From Parasponia andersonii (lineage: Eukaryota; Streptophyta; Magnoliopsida; Rosales; Cannabaceae): a stretch of 64,000 nucleotides of DNA. Below the pieces are notes generated by a model. That model did not search any database, was not told the DNA's origin, and saw only the letters and a program-made list of their open reading frames with translations. The stretch covers positions 1-64,000 of the forward strand of contig JXTB01000036.1 in assembly GCA_002914805.1 (NCBI GenBank), in the 5' to 3' direction. The position numbers and the translations under genes are program-made. Position 1 is the first letter of the stretch, and every line of letters starts with the position of its first letter. This document shows, piece after piece, positions 1-10,911 of this stretch.

Positions 1-880
1 AGTGATACTAGTTGCTTGATATGTCTATTATGCAATATGAATATGTTTATTATTGGCTTATTATGTATGTGAGAATCTTGGGCATCACAATTTTGCACCT
101 TAATTTCCATGTGTCCAGCTCTAAAATATCTTTATCATACTCACCACATTTCTGGTCAATCCTATACACTCAAGTGTAGACCAAAATGGTGAAACCTAGC
201 TTATAAATTGAAATCTAGTTATACTTTGACTTATGATCCTTTATGGCCAATCTTATTGTAATTTGGTGGAACCTAGCCCCATAACCAATTATTAAACATA
301 AAAAAAGTCAATTAGAATCTAATTGATGATGCAAACATAGTATAATTGCCTAATTAATAGAATACACAAAGATAACATTACGCGATTAAGCTGAATCTAA
401 GTTAACTTAGTGTAATTAAACACAGTTCAGTATAATGACTACCATCTCGTGCTTACCTGGAACGAAAATTTTTGAAAATGCTAGAATTAAGTCCTAAACA
501 TTAAATTAAAGCTAAGGTGTATTAAAGGTACAATGAATTTGGCTCCAAAAAATGTGAAAATGCAATTTACCGAAAAACTACTATTTTACCTAGTTATCAT
601 CAAACTTGATTTTAATGCATGAGCACATTGTATTGTATTCATGAATATATATTCTTTGTTCTTCTCACATACCTAACTCTCTCTCTCTGAGGGTACTGAG
701 CCTTTATACTGCATGGGAACACTTCAATAAATTTTAGTACAATAACATATATTGAAAGCATTTAACAATACAGAATGAGAAATTTACTATAAAGTTGATT
801 CTAGTCACTTGATATGTCTATTATACAATATGAACATGTTTATTATTGGCTTATTATGCATGTGAGAATCTTGGGAATTA
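1..880. repeat. AT-rich repeat with two copies of a ~75-bp segment 793 bp apart
   Basis: No coding signal is visible. Bases about 4-82 recur at about 797-875 with few changes; both contain TTGATATGTCTATTAT and end in GAGAATCTTGGG. The spacing of 793 bp fits either a tandem repeat unit that begins at or before the window edge, or two ends of one element. The second copy stops exactly where the truncated Tat LTR begins (about 883), so the Tat element and this repeat share a breakpoint. A (CT)n run lies at 678-688. Identity of the repeat is unknown. Confidence 0.45.
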
Positions 881-882
881 CA

Positions 883-1125
883 GAAGACCCGTAAGGCTCC
901 TGACCCTCAGTTGTCAAGGTAAGAATTAGACTAGGCCAAACCCGTCCTGGGTCTAGGATGGATTCGGCTTTGGCCTCCGACAGCCCACGGGCTCATATGG
1001 TAGCACGTGTGACTCGTGTGGCTTCTAATCGGTCTTTCTGGACACATGTCAGGCAGTGTATCCCCTGTGACCTGTTCTGCCATTTAATCATCCACATGGT
1101 ACATGATCTAAGAGCGGACCCTACA
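883..1125 (-). repeat. Truncated 3' LTR of the Tat element
   Basis: This segment is a direct repeat of about 21670-21911. Shared landmarks are GGTAAGAATTAGACT, GTGACTCGTGTGGCTTCTAA (a variant in the right copy) and TGTGACCTGTTCTGCCA. Its inner end is CTACA, matching CCACA at 21911, so on minus the LTR starts TG. About 560 bp present at the left of the right LTR are missing here; the break falls against the AT-rich repeat. Confidence 0.8.
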
Positions 1126-1146
1126 ACTGCCCCTATTTCCCTATTT
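1126..1146 (-). other. Polypurine tract of the Tat element
   Basis: On minus this reads as a purine-rich run (AGGGAAATAGGGGCAG) immediately before the TG start of the 3' LTR at 1125. That is the expected position and composition for the plus-strand primer of an LTR element. Confidence 0.6.
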
Positions 1147-1350
1147 GAAGGATTCGCATCCATCAAGCAGGGAAATCATACCTCTGGTTCACCAGTTTGA
1201 GGGGCACACGTAGCTTATTACCATTATTTCCCCAATCACTGACACCGGTGCACGCCAACCCATGTCACGATTTTTTCAAATTTTGAAATTCTATTGCTTC
1301 CGTCTTCCTTGCACTATTCTCATCCACGGAAGACTTTTCTGCTCCCCCTC

Positions 1351-1357
1351 TATAAAA
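1351..1357 (+). promoter_or_regulatory. TATA box of the antisense gene
   Basis: TATAAAA follows a pyrimidine run (CTCCCCCTC) and stands 131 bases ahead of the ATG at 1482. It lies outside the LTR (which ends at 1125), so the antisense gene appears to have its own promoter rather than using an LTR promoter. No expression evidence is available from sequence alone. Confidence 0.5.
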
Positions 1358-1481
1358 GCCGCGCTTGTGCTCATTTCTTACTTTACCAAAATCCCCAAGT
1401 ATTCCAACTTTCTCAAATCTTAAGGTTTCCAAATCTTCCCTTTTCTAGAACCTTTTGCTCTCTTTGATAGCATCCAAGACA

Positions 1482-4400
1482 ATGGCCCCGAACCAGAGTC
1501 AGAAGCTCTGCCCCGTCGTGGATTCCGAGTTCAGCTCGTTAAGGAGGCAGTTCTGCTTCCCTGGTGGAGTTACTTTATAAAGGGTCGAGGGCTTGGTAAA
1601 TTGGTACCTTCACCCCTCTGCCCTCGAAGGTTCCATCGTCTTGGTGAAGAGACACTTGGAATGGTTGTAGTTTCCCCTTCCTCCCCTGGTCTACCAGTTC
1701 TTCAGCCTGATAGAGATTCACTCGATGCAACTGAATGCCAACAGGGTCATGATCTTGATGGGATTCTCTACTCTGTCGGTTCTCCTCAACGTGCATATCG
1801 ACCTAAAGGTGGTCTTTTATGCCTACAAGCTCACCCTCATCCCTAAAAGGAGCTCTTACTCTACTTTCTACCTCCAGCCACTCCCGGAGAACCACGTCTT
1901 TTGAGATTTGCCAAGATCGGACAAGCAATGAGATTCCCATTCCAGGCTATATGCCATCGGAGGGGCATGGTGCTCTCCTTGGGTGAACGAAGAACGTTTC
2001 CTAATTCCCCCATTTTTTTTGCAAAGTAAGTACTGAGTCGTGATTTTTAGGTCTGCGTGCACTTTTTCCATTTTTACTCATGATATTTTACCTCGCGTAG
2101 TCTTTGTGGAGGAAAGCATGTTCGAACCGCTGCTATCAGTGGGGCAGCTCAAGGAGCTAGAGGGATTCATTGTCTTCGGGTCCTCCGGTGATTGCCGATA
2201 CATTCAGGCCATTCTGAATCCCCAGGTGATGAAGACGATACCGAGGGAGGTCTCATATCTCCTCTTTCCGCTGGACATGTGGGTCATCACCAAGTACCTT
2301 CAGAGCCAGCTTGATGCCTTGGCTTTGAACCAGTTCAGCCAGGATAAGCAGAGTCGTATCACCATGGTGGGTCATCAGATCACGGCCTCGAGCCAATTGA
2401 TGGGTCCCAATGACCTGGTGGCGCTGACCAGTCACGAGCTCAAAGAGGCGGTGAAGCTCGTGATCGAGGAGTGCGTCAGGCTCCGACGAGAAGAAGCCGA
2501 TGCCCCCAAGAGGGTTAAGGGTAAGTTCATTTTTGCCCTAGGGGTCCGTCGATCAGGTCATAGCTACGTTTTAATCACGTTGCTTGCTCTTACAGGTTCA
2601 GACACAGGCCCTTCGACAGGCCCCTCACTGGTCAACGGGAGTACTGTTACACACAGAGCTCGATCCAATATCCCTGCTGGTCAGTGTCTGGTGGTGTCCT
2701 CTGAGGACGAGGCCAGGGGGCAGGGAGCTGTCACCCCAAGAACAGGCTCAGATGATGACCTAGAAGATCTGTTCGCATCTGGGGGTGAAACGCCCGTGGT
2801 GCCTTCTTCCAAGGTAGGTGGGCCTGCGACTCGGGAGGCGCCAGCCATTAAGATTGTGTATGGCAAAGGGGCACCTTCGAGCCTGCTAATGGAGCCTGCT
2901 GCACCGACTTCTTCCACCCCTAGCTCTAGTTCGAAGGCGGGCACGGGGTCCGTCGCTGCCCACTCCCATGGGGAGATTGTCGAGCTCAGCAGAGGGGCTC
3001 CGAGGCTGAAGTCTTGGCTATCTTCCCCTCCCCCGATCCCTATGAAGCGGGGTCGGGAATTCGACTCGTCCAAGGGGAAGGAAAGCCCGGCGGGGAAGAG
3101 AGGCAGAACTGCCCATTCTTCTGACAGTGACGATGATGGGGCTACCATGACCCTCATGAGGAGGAGAAGGTCTGCGCGAGGCAGCCCGTCTGAGAATACT
3201 GGTTAAGACAAGACCGAAAAATTACAGCTAAGCGGGTCTCCAAGAAAGGTGGTAACCGAAGCCGTTGAAGCAGCAACAGTCATTGTGGCTTCTTCTATTG
3301 AGGATGCGCCACTTTTAGCTATTACCGAAAGCGCACTTGGCGATGCCCTGCTTTCTACTGCCCCCACCTTCTCCACTTTAAGAGCGTCGAAAGAAGCTAC
3401 CAGAGTGCATTTGGTGGGGGATGAAGGTGTCCTCGTGGTCGGCGGGGTGGAGTCGCTTTCCCCGGACGCGAATAACCCCCAAGGAGAGGGTTCAGCCGCA
3501 GAGTTCAAGCTGAAGCCTCTCTCCCTAGAGAACGTAGAGCTCGTTGCCGACCACAGCATTGTGCAAGTTTGGCTCGTCTGGCCATTGTCTCCATGTTTTC
3601 GGCATCTTTGCTGAACACTGACTCCTCTTTCTTATATTCTGTAGCTAGCCAGCATCCAGTCCTTCTATTCCTCTCATATTGGTGAGCTGACCGGGTAGCT
3701 GAATGCTCGTACTATGATGGCCGAGCGAAGCGAGGCCGCCCTTGCCATGTTGAGGATGGACTTTGATCTATACCAGAGCCTAGATGAAGCCAGGGTCAGC
3801 AGCGCGGTGACTCATGCTTTGAGCATTAAGAGGGTCAGGTGCGAGGAGCTGGTTACCAAGTTAGCCGAGGCAGAGGGGAAGATCTGGTCCCTCAAAGCTG
3901 AGGTCCCAGGTCTGCGCTCGGAGGCCGAGACTGCCAGCCTGGCCCAAGCCAAGCTCAAGGTTAAAGAGCAGGAGCTGCAGAGCGTAGGAGCGGAGATGGG
4001 GCTGGCTTTCATTGCTTGCGACAGAGCCATCGACGAGGCTAAGGAGGCAAAGAAAGCCAAGGTAAAAGCCAAGTTAGAAGCCCATTCCCTACAGTGCAGG
4101 CTCGACCAATCCAACGAGGTAATCCGACATCTCTATTTGGATCACATTAAACTGATGGAACCTCATGTGGAGTTGTCTCGCAAGCATGGCAAAGATCTCG
4201 CCGATATTAACACTCTTTTGATTGACCTGTCACAGCGGCAAGTGGAGCTGAGGCTAGCGATGCTGAGAGATAGGTTGGCGGATGTAGAGAAGCTAAAGAT
4301 AAGGTACCAGAGGCTGGTGGATATCCTTTCTACGGAGAGCTATAGGTCTGGCTAGGAGAACAGGGAATTTGAGGGCCATGCGGAGGTGGTAATGCCAGAC

Positions 4401-4757
4401 CAGTTCGATGAGTAGAAGGGTATCGAGAGGGACCATTATTCCGTCAGGTACCACATGCAGCAGTTAAGGGATGAGATTAACATGGTGTATCCTGCTGATG
4501 TACTGCAGATGCTCGACAAAGAAAAAGACGGGCCCTCTACATTTGCCTCTGTTGGCAGAGAGATTGTCCCCACTTTTGGTCCGCCAGATCAAGCCACGGA
4601 GGTTCCTGGGGGTCAACCTGGCCCTGGTGCCTTAACTAGTAGAGGGTTAAGTGCAGTCGTCTTGTCTAGCAATGATTCCGACCCTGGTATGCTGTCCTCT
4701 ACCGAAGCTGGTCCAAGTGACGAAGTCGGCATCGCTCCCCTCGCCGGAGGTAATTAG
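1482..4757 (+). pseudogene. Spliced antisense extra gene of the Tat element (Transposase_28-like, coiled-coil C-terminus)
   Basis: A four-exon frame runs from ATG 1482: exons 1482-2025, 2101-2520, 2596-3566 and 3645-4757. The introns are 75, 75 and 78 bp, begin GT, end AG, and have phases 1, 1 and 0, so the frame continues exactly across each. The predicted product would be about 1000 residues. The N-terminal part has the look of the plant 'putative gypsy-type transposon' domain (Transposase_28), with a PNRV-type block and YKLT..PK..S..TFYLQPLPE near 1810-1890. The middle is Ser/Pro/acidic-rich with KRGR/KRGRT basic patches. Residues from about 3714-4350 form a long heptad-like coiled coil. 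At least eight in-frame stops interrupt it (for example 1575, 1902, 3204, 3693, 4353), most explainable as C-to-T changes of CAA, CAG or CGA. Extra ORFs, sense or antisense, are known for the Tat lineage (for example in maize Grande). The function is unknown; domain assignment is from memory. Confidence 0.65.
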
Positions 4758-5400
4758 GGCCTCTCACTCTTTTGTGTATTTGTAAAGTACTAACTGTGTT
4801 GTATAAAGTTGACCCTTGTTGCAAGCACCTGTTTAAATAATAAAAACGACGCACTTTTCTCACGCTTATTCTATTTTTTTTGTTGCCCGCATTCGTGGTC
4901 AGGGTCGGACATCATATATGATGACATTCCCTTGTCGGCGGTCCGGCTGACTTCTGGGTCTAGCCCAATCGTATATGAAGTGGAGTTATTAGTTAATTCC
5001 CCCCATGTTATGATAGACGATATTAGCTCCGGAGATCAGGACGTGAGTTCCGGCTTGTCCGACTTTGAGGATGTATAATTTCTGTTATGACTTGTCTTAG
5101 CAGAATTTGATCCGTGCGTATGGCTGGACTTCTCCGATCCTAAATGGGAACGGGCCAGGAACCAGCTCCAGGGATTGGTCGACCACTGCTTGGACCCATC
5201 GCTGCAGAGAAAGAGGCCTGGGCTCGGCTCTCACCGGGAGCAAATAGGGCATTACTACTCCGATGTGTCTTTATGAGTCCGTCTAAGACCTGCTTCTTAC
5301 AGATAAAGACACCGGGTCTGCGTCCTTATCGACCATACATCCTGTCATTCAAGCAATAATAGACAGAATTTAGTTTTAATTTCTGCCTTTGCGTTTGGTC
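4758..5400 (+). other. Possible 3' exon or UTR of the antisense gene
   Basis: After the stop at 4755-4757 there is a possible donor (GGAG|GTAATT at about 4749) and an acceptor-like TGGTCAG at about 4902. This is followed by an open acidic stretch to 5078 ending in a TAA. It may be a fifth exon; the phase was not secured. 5144-5359 is open too but shows no recognisable domain. Confidence 0.3.
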
Positions 5401-5640
5401 GTGTTTGGGCCTACTTCCAATGGGTAGGCCTTGGCTCCGTCTACTTTTAGTCCATGTGTAGCTAAGGCACTCTTTGGGGAGGGTCTACTTCCAACAGGTA
5501 GACCCTAGCCCTACTTGCCTTTGGCTTATGCGTAACTAAGGTGCTCCCTAGGGAGGGTCTACTTTCAATGGGTAGACCGTGACCCTATTTACCTTTGGCT
5601 TATGCGTAGCGAAGGTGCTCCCTGGGAGGGTCTTATCACT
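5401..5640. repeat. Tandem array, 74-bp unit, about three copies
   Basis: Units begin at 5423, 5497 and 5571 (GGTAGGCC, GGTAGACC, GGTAGACC) and share GCTTATGCGTA and GGGAGGGTCT. The spacing is exactly 74 bp twice. The array lies between the antisense gene and the 112-bp array in the 3' part of the Tat element. Such arrays in 3' untranslated regions are typical of Tat elements. Confidence 0.8.
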
Positions 5641-5689
5641 CAACTCTTCCCTATCCTGCAGGTATTCCTTGAGGGTCGGTGGTGAGTTT

Positions 5690-6220
5690 TTGTTGCGCGG
5701 CCTGTTGCCCTTTGTACGTCCTTTCGGGTCGTCGATGAGCGACGTGATCCCTATAGTACAATTTTTGATGAGGTTTGTTGGCAAGCATTTTATTGCGTAG
5801 CTCATTTCTCTTCGTACGTTTTCTCGGGCCATCGGCAAGCATTTTATTACGCGATGTGATTCCCGTAGTACGATATTTATTGAGGTCTGCTGGCAAGCAT
5901 TTTATTACGTAGCTCTTTCCTCTTCGTATGTTTTCTCGGGCCATCGGCAAGCATTTTATTGCGCGATGTGATTCCCATAGTACGATCGTTATTGAGGTCT
6001 GCTGGCAAGCATTTTATTGCGTAGCTCTTTCCTCTTCGTACATTTTCTCAGGCCATTGGCAAGCATTTTACTGCACGATGTGATTCCCATAGTACAATCG
6101 TTATTGAGGTCTGCTGGCAAGAATTTTACTGTGCAACTCTTTCCCCTTCGTACATTTTCTCGGGCCATCGGCAAGCATTTTATTGCGCGACGTGGTTCCC
6201 ATAGTACGATCATTATTTGT
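5690..6220. repeat. Tandem array, 112-bp unit, almost five copies
   Basis: The AGCTC (or AACTC) marker occurs at 5799, 5911, 6023 and 6135, exactly 112 bp apart, with a more diverged unit before it. Each unit holds GGCAAGCATTTTATT twice, GCGATGTGATTCC and GAGGTCTGCTGG. Open frames across it on either strand are by-products of the repeat. It belongs to the Tat element. Confidence 0.85.
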
Positions 6221-6461
6221 GCAAATAGTTCGTGGGGTCTGGCACTAAGGGCAGACCCTTTTACATAGCACTCCAATGGATAAGTCCATGTAGCAGACTC
6301 CCTGACCTGTTTTGGAACTAAGCTATTTAATAATACAAGTATTTACATGTGTCTTACACGTGGTACTTTTTCATCTGCTGGACATTCCATATGTTAGGTA
6401 GGCTCTTCCGGGTCTTGAGTTCTTTCAAGATGTATGCACCATTGTCAAGCACCTCGATCAC
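6221..6461. other. Tat 3' region up to the Athila insertion
   Basis: About 240 bp of unique Tat sequence. It ends with the 5-bp target copy ATCAC at 6457-6461. I see no gene here. Confidence 0.5.
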
Positions 6462-7828
6462 TGATAACTCTATAAAAATAGAGTTATTTGGTATGTTTTT
6501 GAGTCTTGGGATAGCTATTTTAAAGGATCAATTTGTCTAGTTTAAGTGTCGTTCTTTATTTTATTTTTGTTCTTAGTGTTTCCGATGATTACAATTCAAT
6601 ATAGTCAATATCTATTTATTTTTCTTTTTATTTCTAGAAGAAATGCTGAATATAAGTAAAAGCTGGAAGTAACTTTGCTACAGCAATGTACCGGAGCAAT
6701 ACTGAACAGCAGAATTCTTTTTCCAGCTGGCATCTTTTATACACAGCTAGTGCTGACAGCTAATATTAAAAACCAGCTCAGGGAAAATGAAGCAAAAATA
6801 GTCCTCACTCCATATTTGGCTAACACGTGTGTTAGGGTATCTGACCTATTCTGATATAAAAGGAAAATGGACTGTAGACAAGAGGAGGAGGACGGCTGAC
6901 CAGAGAGAAAAACAGAAAAGAAAAGAAAAGAGAAGAAGATAGTACAGAGAAAAGATGACGAAAGAGAGGAAGTACTAGCAGCAGGGAGCTCGATTTACCA
7001 TTATCCAGCTAGATTTTTCCTTACTTTCTTAAATCTTCTTTGTATTTAATTTCTTTTTCTTATCTTGAACTTTCTGTAATCTATGAATTACTTTGGGTTG
7101 CTGATTTTTGAACCTCAGAACATGAGCTAAGTTTATATTAGCTGGGATATTGATGAATCTAAGGTTGTAATGAAGGATTAAATGTTGTTTTAAATGTTTA
7201 TGGTAATTTCCTTTTGTTCACTCAAGTGAGCTTCATTATTAATTCCTATTATTGTTTGGCCACTAATATTTAGGATAAATAAACTAGGATTAATTCTGGA
7301 AAGGTTAATTTTAGTTGGATCTAACTTGAATGATACATAGTAATGATCTAGGAATATGTCGTTACCATGTATAACCCATTGAAAATCGATGCTATAAAGG
7401 AAGTATTGAGAACTGGATCAGCATAGGAATATGTTAAATCTAGTTTAAAGAACTTTAAACATAATAAATTCGGAAGATTATTATGTACTGATGGAATTTT
7501 CTATTACTGGAATGAATATTGCCATAAGCATTGTTGCAGCAATTGTACCCAGATTTGCAACCGAGAAGGATTCAATCATCTTTGCTTAATATATCTATCC
7601 ATTTACAATCTCTTGTTTAGGTCATATTGTTTTATATTTGGAATTTATATATTTTTTTATTTTATTTTGTATCTGTCAATTCTTATAATTTCTTAATTCA
7701 GCTTATTTAACATTAGTTTTATCCAACTAATTTTGTTACTCAATCCCTGTGGAGACGATACTCAACTCATTACTATATTACTTGTTCGGTACGTGCACTT
7801 GTGTAGCAATTATAAAATTACACCAATA
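6462..7828 (+). repeat. 5' LTR of Athila-1
   Basis: A 1367-bp copy starting TGATAACTCTATAAAAATAG and ending ACACCAATA (the right copy ends ACACCAACA, so the terminal CA has changed to TA). A TATA-like TGATATAAAAGG lies at about 6852-6863, after ACACGTGTGTTAGG, and is shared by both copies. It would be the promoter for the element RNA. Confidence 0.9.
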
Positions 7829-7834
7829 AGGTTT

Positions 7835-7852
7835 TGGCGCTGTTGATGGGGA
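7835..7852 (+). other. Primer-binding site of Athila-1
   Basis: TGGCGCTGTTGATGGGGA lies seven bases after the 5' LTR. It matches the usual Athila primer site TGGCGCCGTTGCCGGGGA (tRNA-Asp type) with a few C-to-T or G-to-A differences. Confidence 0.8.
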
Positions 7853-7934
7853 TTGAGAGAACTAAAATTATTTGTAGAAAACTAATTTGCTTTTCTTTCC
7901 GGTGGTTGTACTTGCAGGAACTTATACTCTTTAT

Positions 7935-9270
7935 ATGAATAATCAGCAAGAACAAGATTTAGTGCCCTTAGATCCTGAGATTGAAAGAACATTTCGAGTA
8001 AGGAGAAGGGAACAACAACAAGGTTTAGCTGGTTTAAGAGGAATGGCTGATGCTAATGATGCTATAGCAATGGCAGATGACAGGGATTGAGCAATCAGAG
8101 AGTATGCTATTCCTATCCTCAATGGGGTTAATCCTGGCATTGTTAGGCCCGAAATTCAAGCACCTCAGTTTGAATTGAAGCCAGTGATGTTTCAAATGCT
8201 CCAAACTGTGGGGCAATTTAGTGGGGTACCAACAGAGGATCCACATCTTCACCTCCAGTTGTTCATAGAAGTGTGTGATTCATTCAAACTGCAAGGAGTC
8301 ACAAATGAAGCTTTAAGGCTGAAACTATTCCCATACTCTTTATGAGATAGAGCAAGAGCATGGTTGAACTCAATACCCCCAGATTCGGTGGCCACATGGN
8401 AATATTTCCCACCAACTAAAAATGCTAAGCTCCGAAATGATATTACTTCTTTTCAGTAGTTGGATGGGGAATCTTTATATGAGTCATGGGAGCGCATCAA
8501 GGAATTGCTAAGAAAATGCCCACACCACGGAATCCCTCATTGGATCCAAATGGAGACATTTTATAATGGCCTCAATGCTCATACTCGGTCAATGGTGGAT
8601 GCTTCGGCTAATGGTGCTCTTCTTGCAAAGTCCTATAACGATGCTTATAAGATTTTGGAGCGAATGGCCAATAATAATTATCAATGGCTGACTGAAAGAG
8701 TTGCTGCAGGAAGGCATGTTGCTGGAATTCATGATGTTGATGCAGTTACAGCCTTGACAGCTCAAGTTTCATCGCTGTCTAATATCCTGAAATCTATGAA
8801 TTTAGCTGCTGGAGCAACTGCAGATCAATCTGCTGCAATTTCTTGTGTTTATTATGGTGAGGGGCATTCATTTGACAGCTGCCCATCTAACCCTGCTTCA
8901 GTATGCTACGTGGAGAACTATAACAAGAACAACAATCTATTTTCAAACACGTACAACCAAGGATGGAGGCATCATCCTAATTTTTCATGGAGCAACCAAG
9001 GAGCTACTTTAGATACTCCAAATAGACCAACCTACCCATCGGGTTTCCAACATCATTTACCACAGCAACAACAGTATCAGAAATAGCAATATCCAGAGCA
9101 ATCCAACTCTATGGAAGCTTTATTGAAGGAGTATATGGCGAAAAATGACAGTATAATTCAGAATCAGTCCACAATGATTCAAAACTAAGCAGCCTCACTT
9201 AGAAACTTGGAGAATCAAATGGAGTAGTTAGCTAATGCCTTGAATAGCAGGCCCTAAGATTCTTTGCCAA
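7935..9270 (+). pseudogene. Athila-1 gag, broken
   Basis: The frame opens with MNNQQEQD at 7935. It shows an Athila-type capsid core, with RARAWLNSIPP near 8360, YFPPTKNAKLRND near 8402 and FYNGLNAHTRSMVDA near 8560, then a Cys-poor C-terminal region. In-frame stops occur at 8088, 8343, 8457 and 9084 and further on; each can come from one C-to-T change in CGA or CAG. The single n at 8400 sits where several residues between the ATW and YFPP motifs are missing compared with other Athila gag proteins, in frame. Gag would form the cytoplasmic virus-like particle; this copy cannot. Confidence 0.85.
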
Positions 9271-9704
9271 GTGATACAGAAAATCCAAGATGTGAGAATA
9301 AAGAGCATTGCAAAGTGATCTCATTAAGGAGTGGGAAAGAGTTGAAAGGGCCTGAGCTAAGGTTTAAACAATCAGGGGAGCCCTCTTCAATCCAAGAAGA
9401 AAAGGATAAGGAAGATAGAGTGGAAAGAATAACAAAGCGAACTGCTGAAACAGAGAAGTCTGCTACAACAAGACTGCCCAGAAAAGCAAAATAATAGACC
9501 ACCGCCACCTTTTCTTCAACGATTCCACAAGCAGTAGCAAGACAAGCAATTCAACAAATTTTTGCAGGTTTTAAAGCAGTTGCATATTAATATACCACTC
9601 GTGGAAGCTTTAGAATAGATGCCAAAGTATGTCAAATTCATGAAGGACATCCTCTCCAAGAAAAGAAGATTGGAAGAGTTTGAAACAGTGGCACTGACCA
9701 AAGA
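9271..9704 (+). pseudogene. Athila-1 gag-protease linker, frameshifted
   Basis: A basic segment (about 9264-9494) with SLRSGKELKGPE is followed by two stops. The reading then moves to another frame with MPKYVKFMKDILSKKRR (about 9619-9675), a conserved block ahead of Athila protease, and moves frame again near 9700. At least two frameshifts are needed to join gag to protease. Confidence 0.7.
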
Positions 9705-10553
9705 GTGCACTCCATCTTGCAGAGTAAAATCCCTCCTAAACTTCAAGACCCTGGAAGCTTTACAATACCATGTTCTATTGGTGATACCTACTACGGAAAA
9801 GCGTTGTGTGATCTAGGAGTAAGCATAAACTTGATGCCCATGTCAGTTTTCAGAAAGCTGGGAATTGGAGAAGCAAGACTAACTATAGTTACTCTTCAGC
9901 TTGCAGATAGGTTTTTTGCTCACCCTGAAGGAAAAATCGAAGATGTTTTAGTTCGGGTGGACAAGTTCATATTCCCCATGGATTTCATTGTGTTGGATTA
10001 TGAGGCTGATAAGGAAGTGCCTATAATCTTAGGCAGGCCGTTTCTTGCTACTAGAAGGACATTGATTGATGTGCAGAAAGGAGAACTCACTATGCGAGTT
10101 GATGATGAGCAAGTTACTTTCAATGTGTTCAAGACTATGCGATTTCCGGATGAAATAGAAGAGTGTTCAGCCATCAATGTGTTAGATTCACTTGTGCTGG
10201 AGCAATTCCAGGAAACTTATGATAACAACCTGATTTCAGTATCCACCAAGGCCGATTTTGATGAAGAAATTGAAGAAGAGAGCTATGTACCATGGGTGGA
10301 CACAAAGTATTCACTTGCTAGACCAGGGAAGCAATTTAAATCTCTTGAATTATTAGAGAGGGATTTCAAACCTTCTAACCCATTAGTTAGAGAACCCCCA
10401 GTTGTAGAGTTGAAACCACTACCCTCTCACTTGAAATATGCATATTTGGGTGACTCAAACACATTACCAGTAATTATTTCTTTAGCTTTGAGTTTGGGGC
10501 AAGAGCAGCAATTAGTTGCAGCACTTCGAAAGTTTAAGAAGGCCATAGGATAG
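9705..10553 (+). pseudogene. Athila-1 aspartic protease and linker to RT
   Basis: An open 282-codon stretch. The protease core is FTIPCSIGD..YGKALCDLGVSINLMP, with DLG at the catalytic position (the usual Athila form in place of DTG or DSG), and the second conserved block VPIILGRPFLAT at about 10017-10052. The end has VVELKPLPSHLKYAYLGD, the conserved lead-in to reverse transcriptase, then stops at a TAG just before the N run. It would cleave the Gag-Pol polyprotein. This is a fragment of pol rather than a separate gene. Confidence 0.85.
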
Positions 10554-10558
10554 ACCAT

Positions 10559-10911
10559 NNNNNNNNNNNNNNNNNNNNNNNNNNNNNNNNNNNNNNNNNN
10601 NNNNNNNNNNNNNNNNNNNNNNNNNNNNNNNNNNNNNNNNNNNNNNNNNNNNNNNNNNNNNNNNNNNNNNNNNNNNNNNNNNNNNNNNNNNNNNNNNNNN
10701 NNNNNNNNNNNNNNNNNNNNNNNNNNNNNNNNNNNNNNNNNNNNNNNNNNNNNNNNNNNNNNNNNNNNNNNNNNNNNNNNNNNNNNNNNNNNNNNNNNNN
10801 NNNNNNNNNNNNNNNNNNNNNNNNNNNNNNNNNNNNNNNNNNNNNNNNNNNNNNNNNNNNNNNNNNNNNNNNNNNNNNNNNNNNNNNNNNNNNNNNNNNN
10901 NNNNNNNNNNN
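10559..10911. other. Assembly gap (353 N) over the reverse transcriptase
   Basis: The run of N lies between the protease-RT linker and the RNase H domain. Nothing on reverse transcriptase can be read from this window. The translation given across the Ns has no meaning. Confidence 0.98.

Noticed and set aside
2681..3157. 158-codon minus-strand open frame
   Set aside because: It is the reverse of the Ser/Pro-rich part of the Tat antisense gene; it has no recognisable domain.
5548..6276. Basic open frames on minus (about 95 codons) in the tandem arrays
   Set aside because: Their repeated peptide is only the translation of the 112-bp unit; no start or family support.
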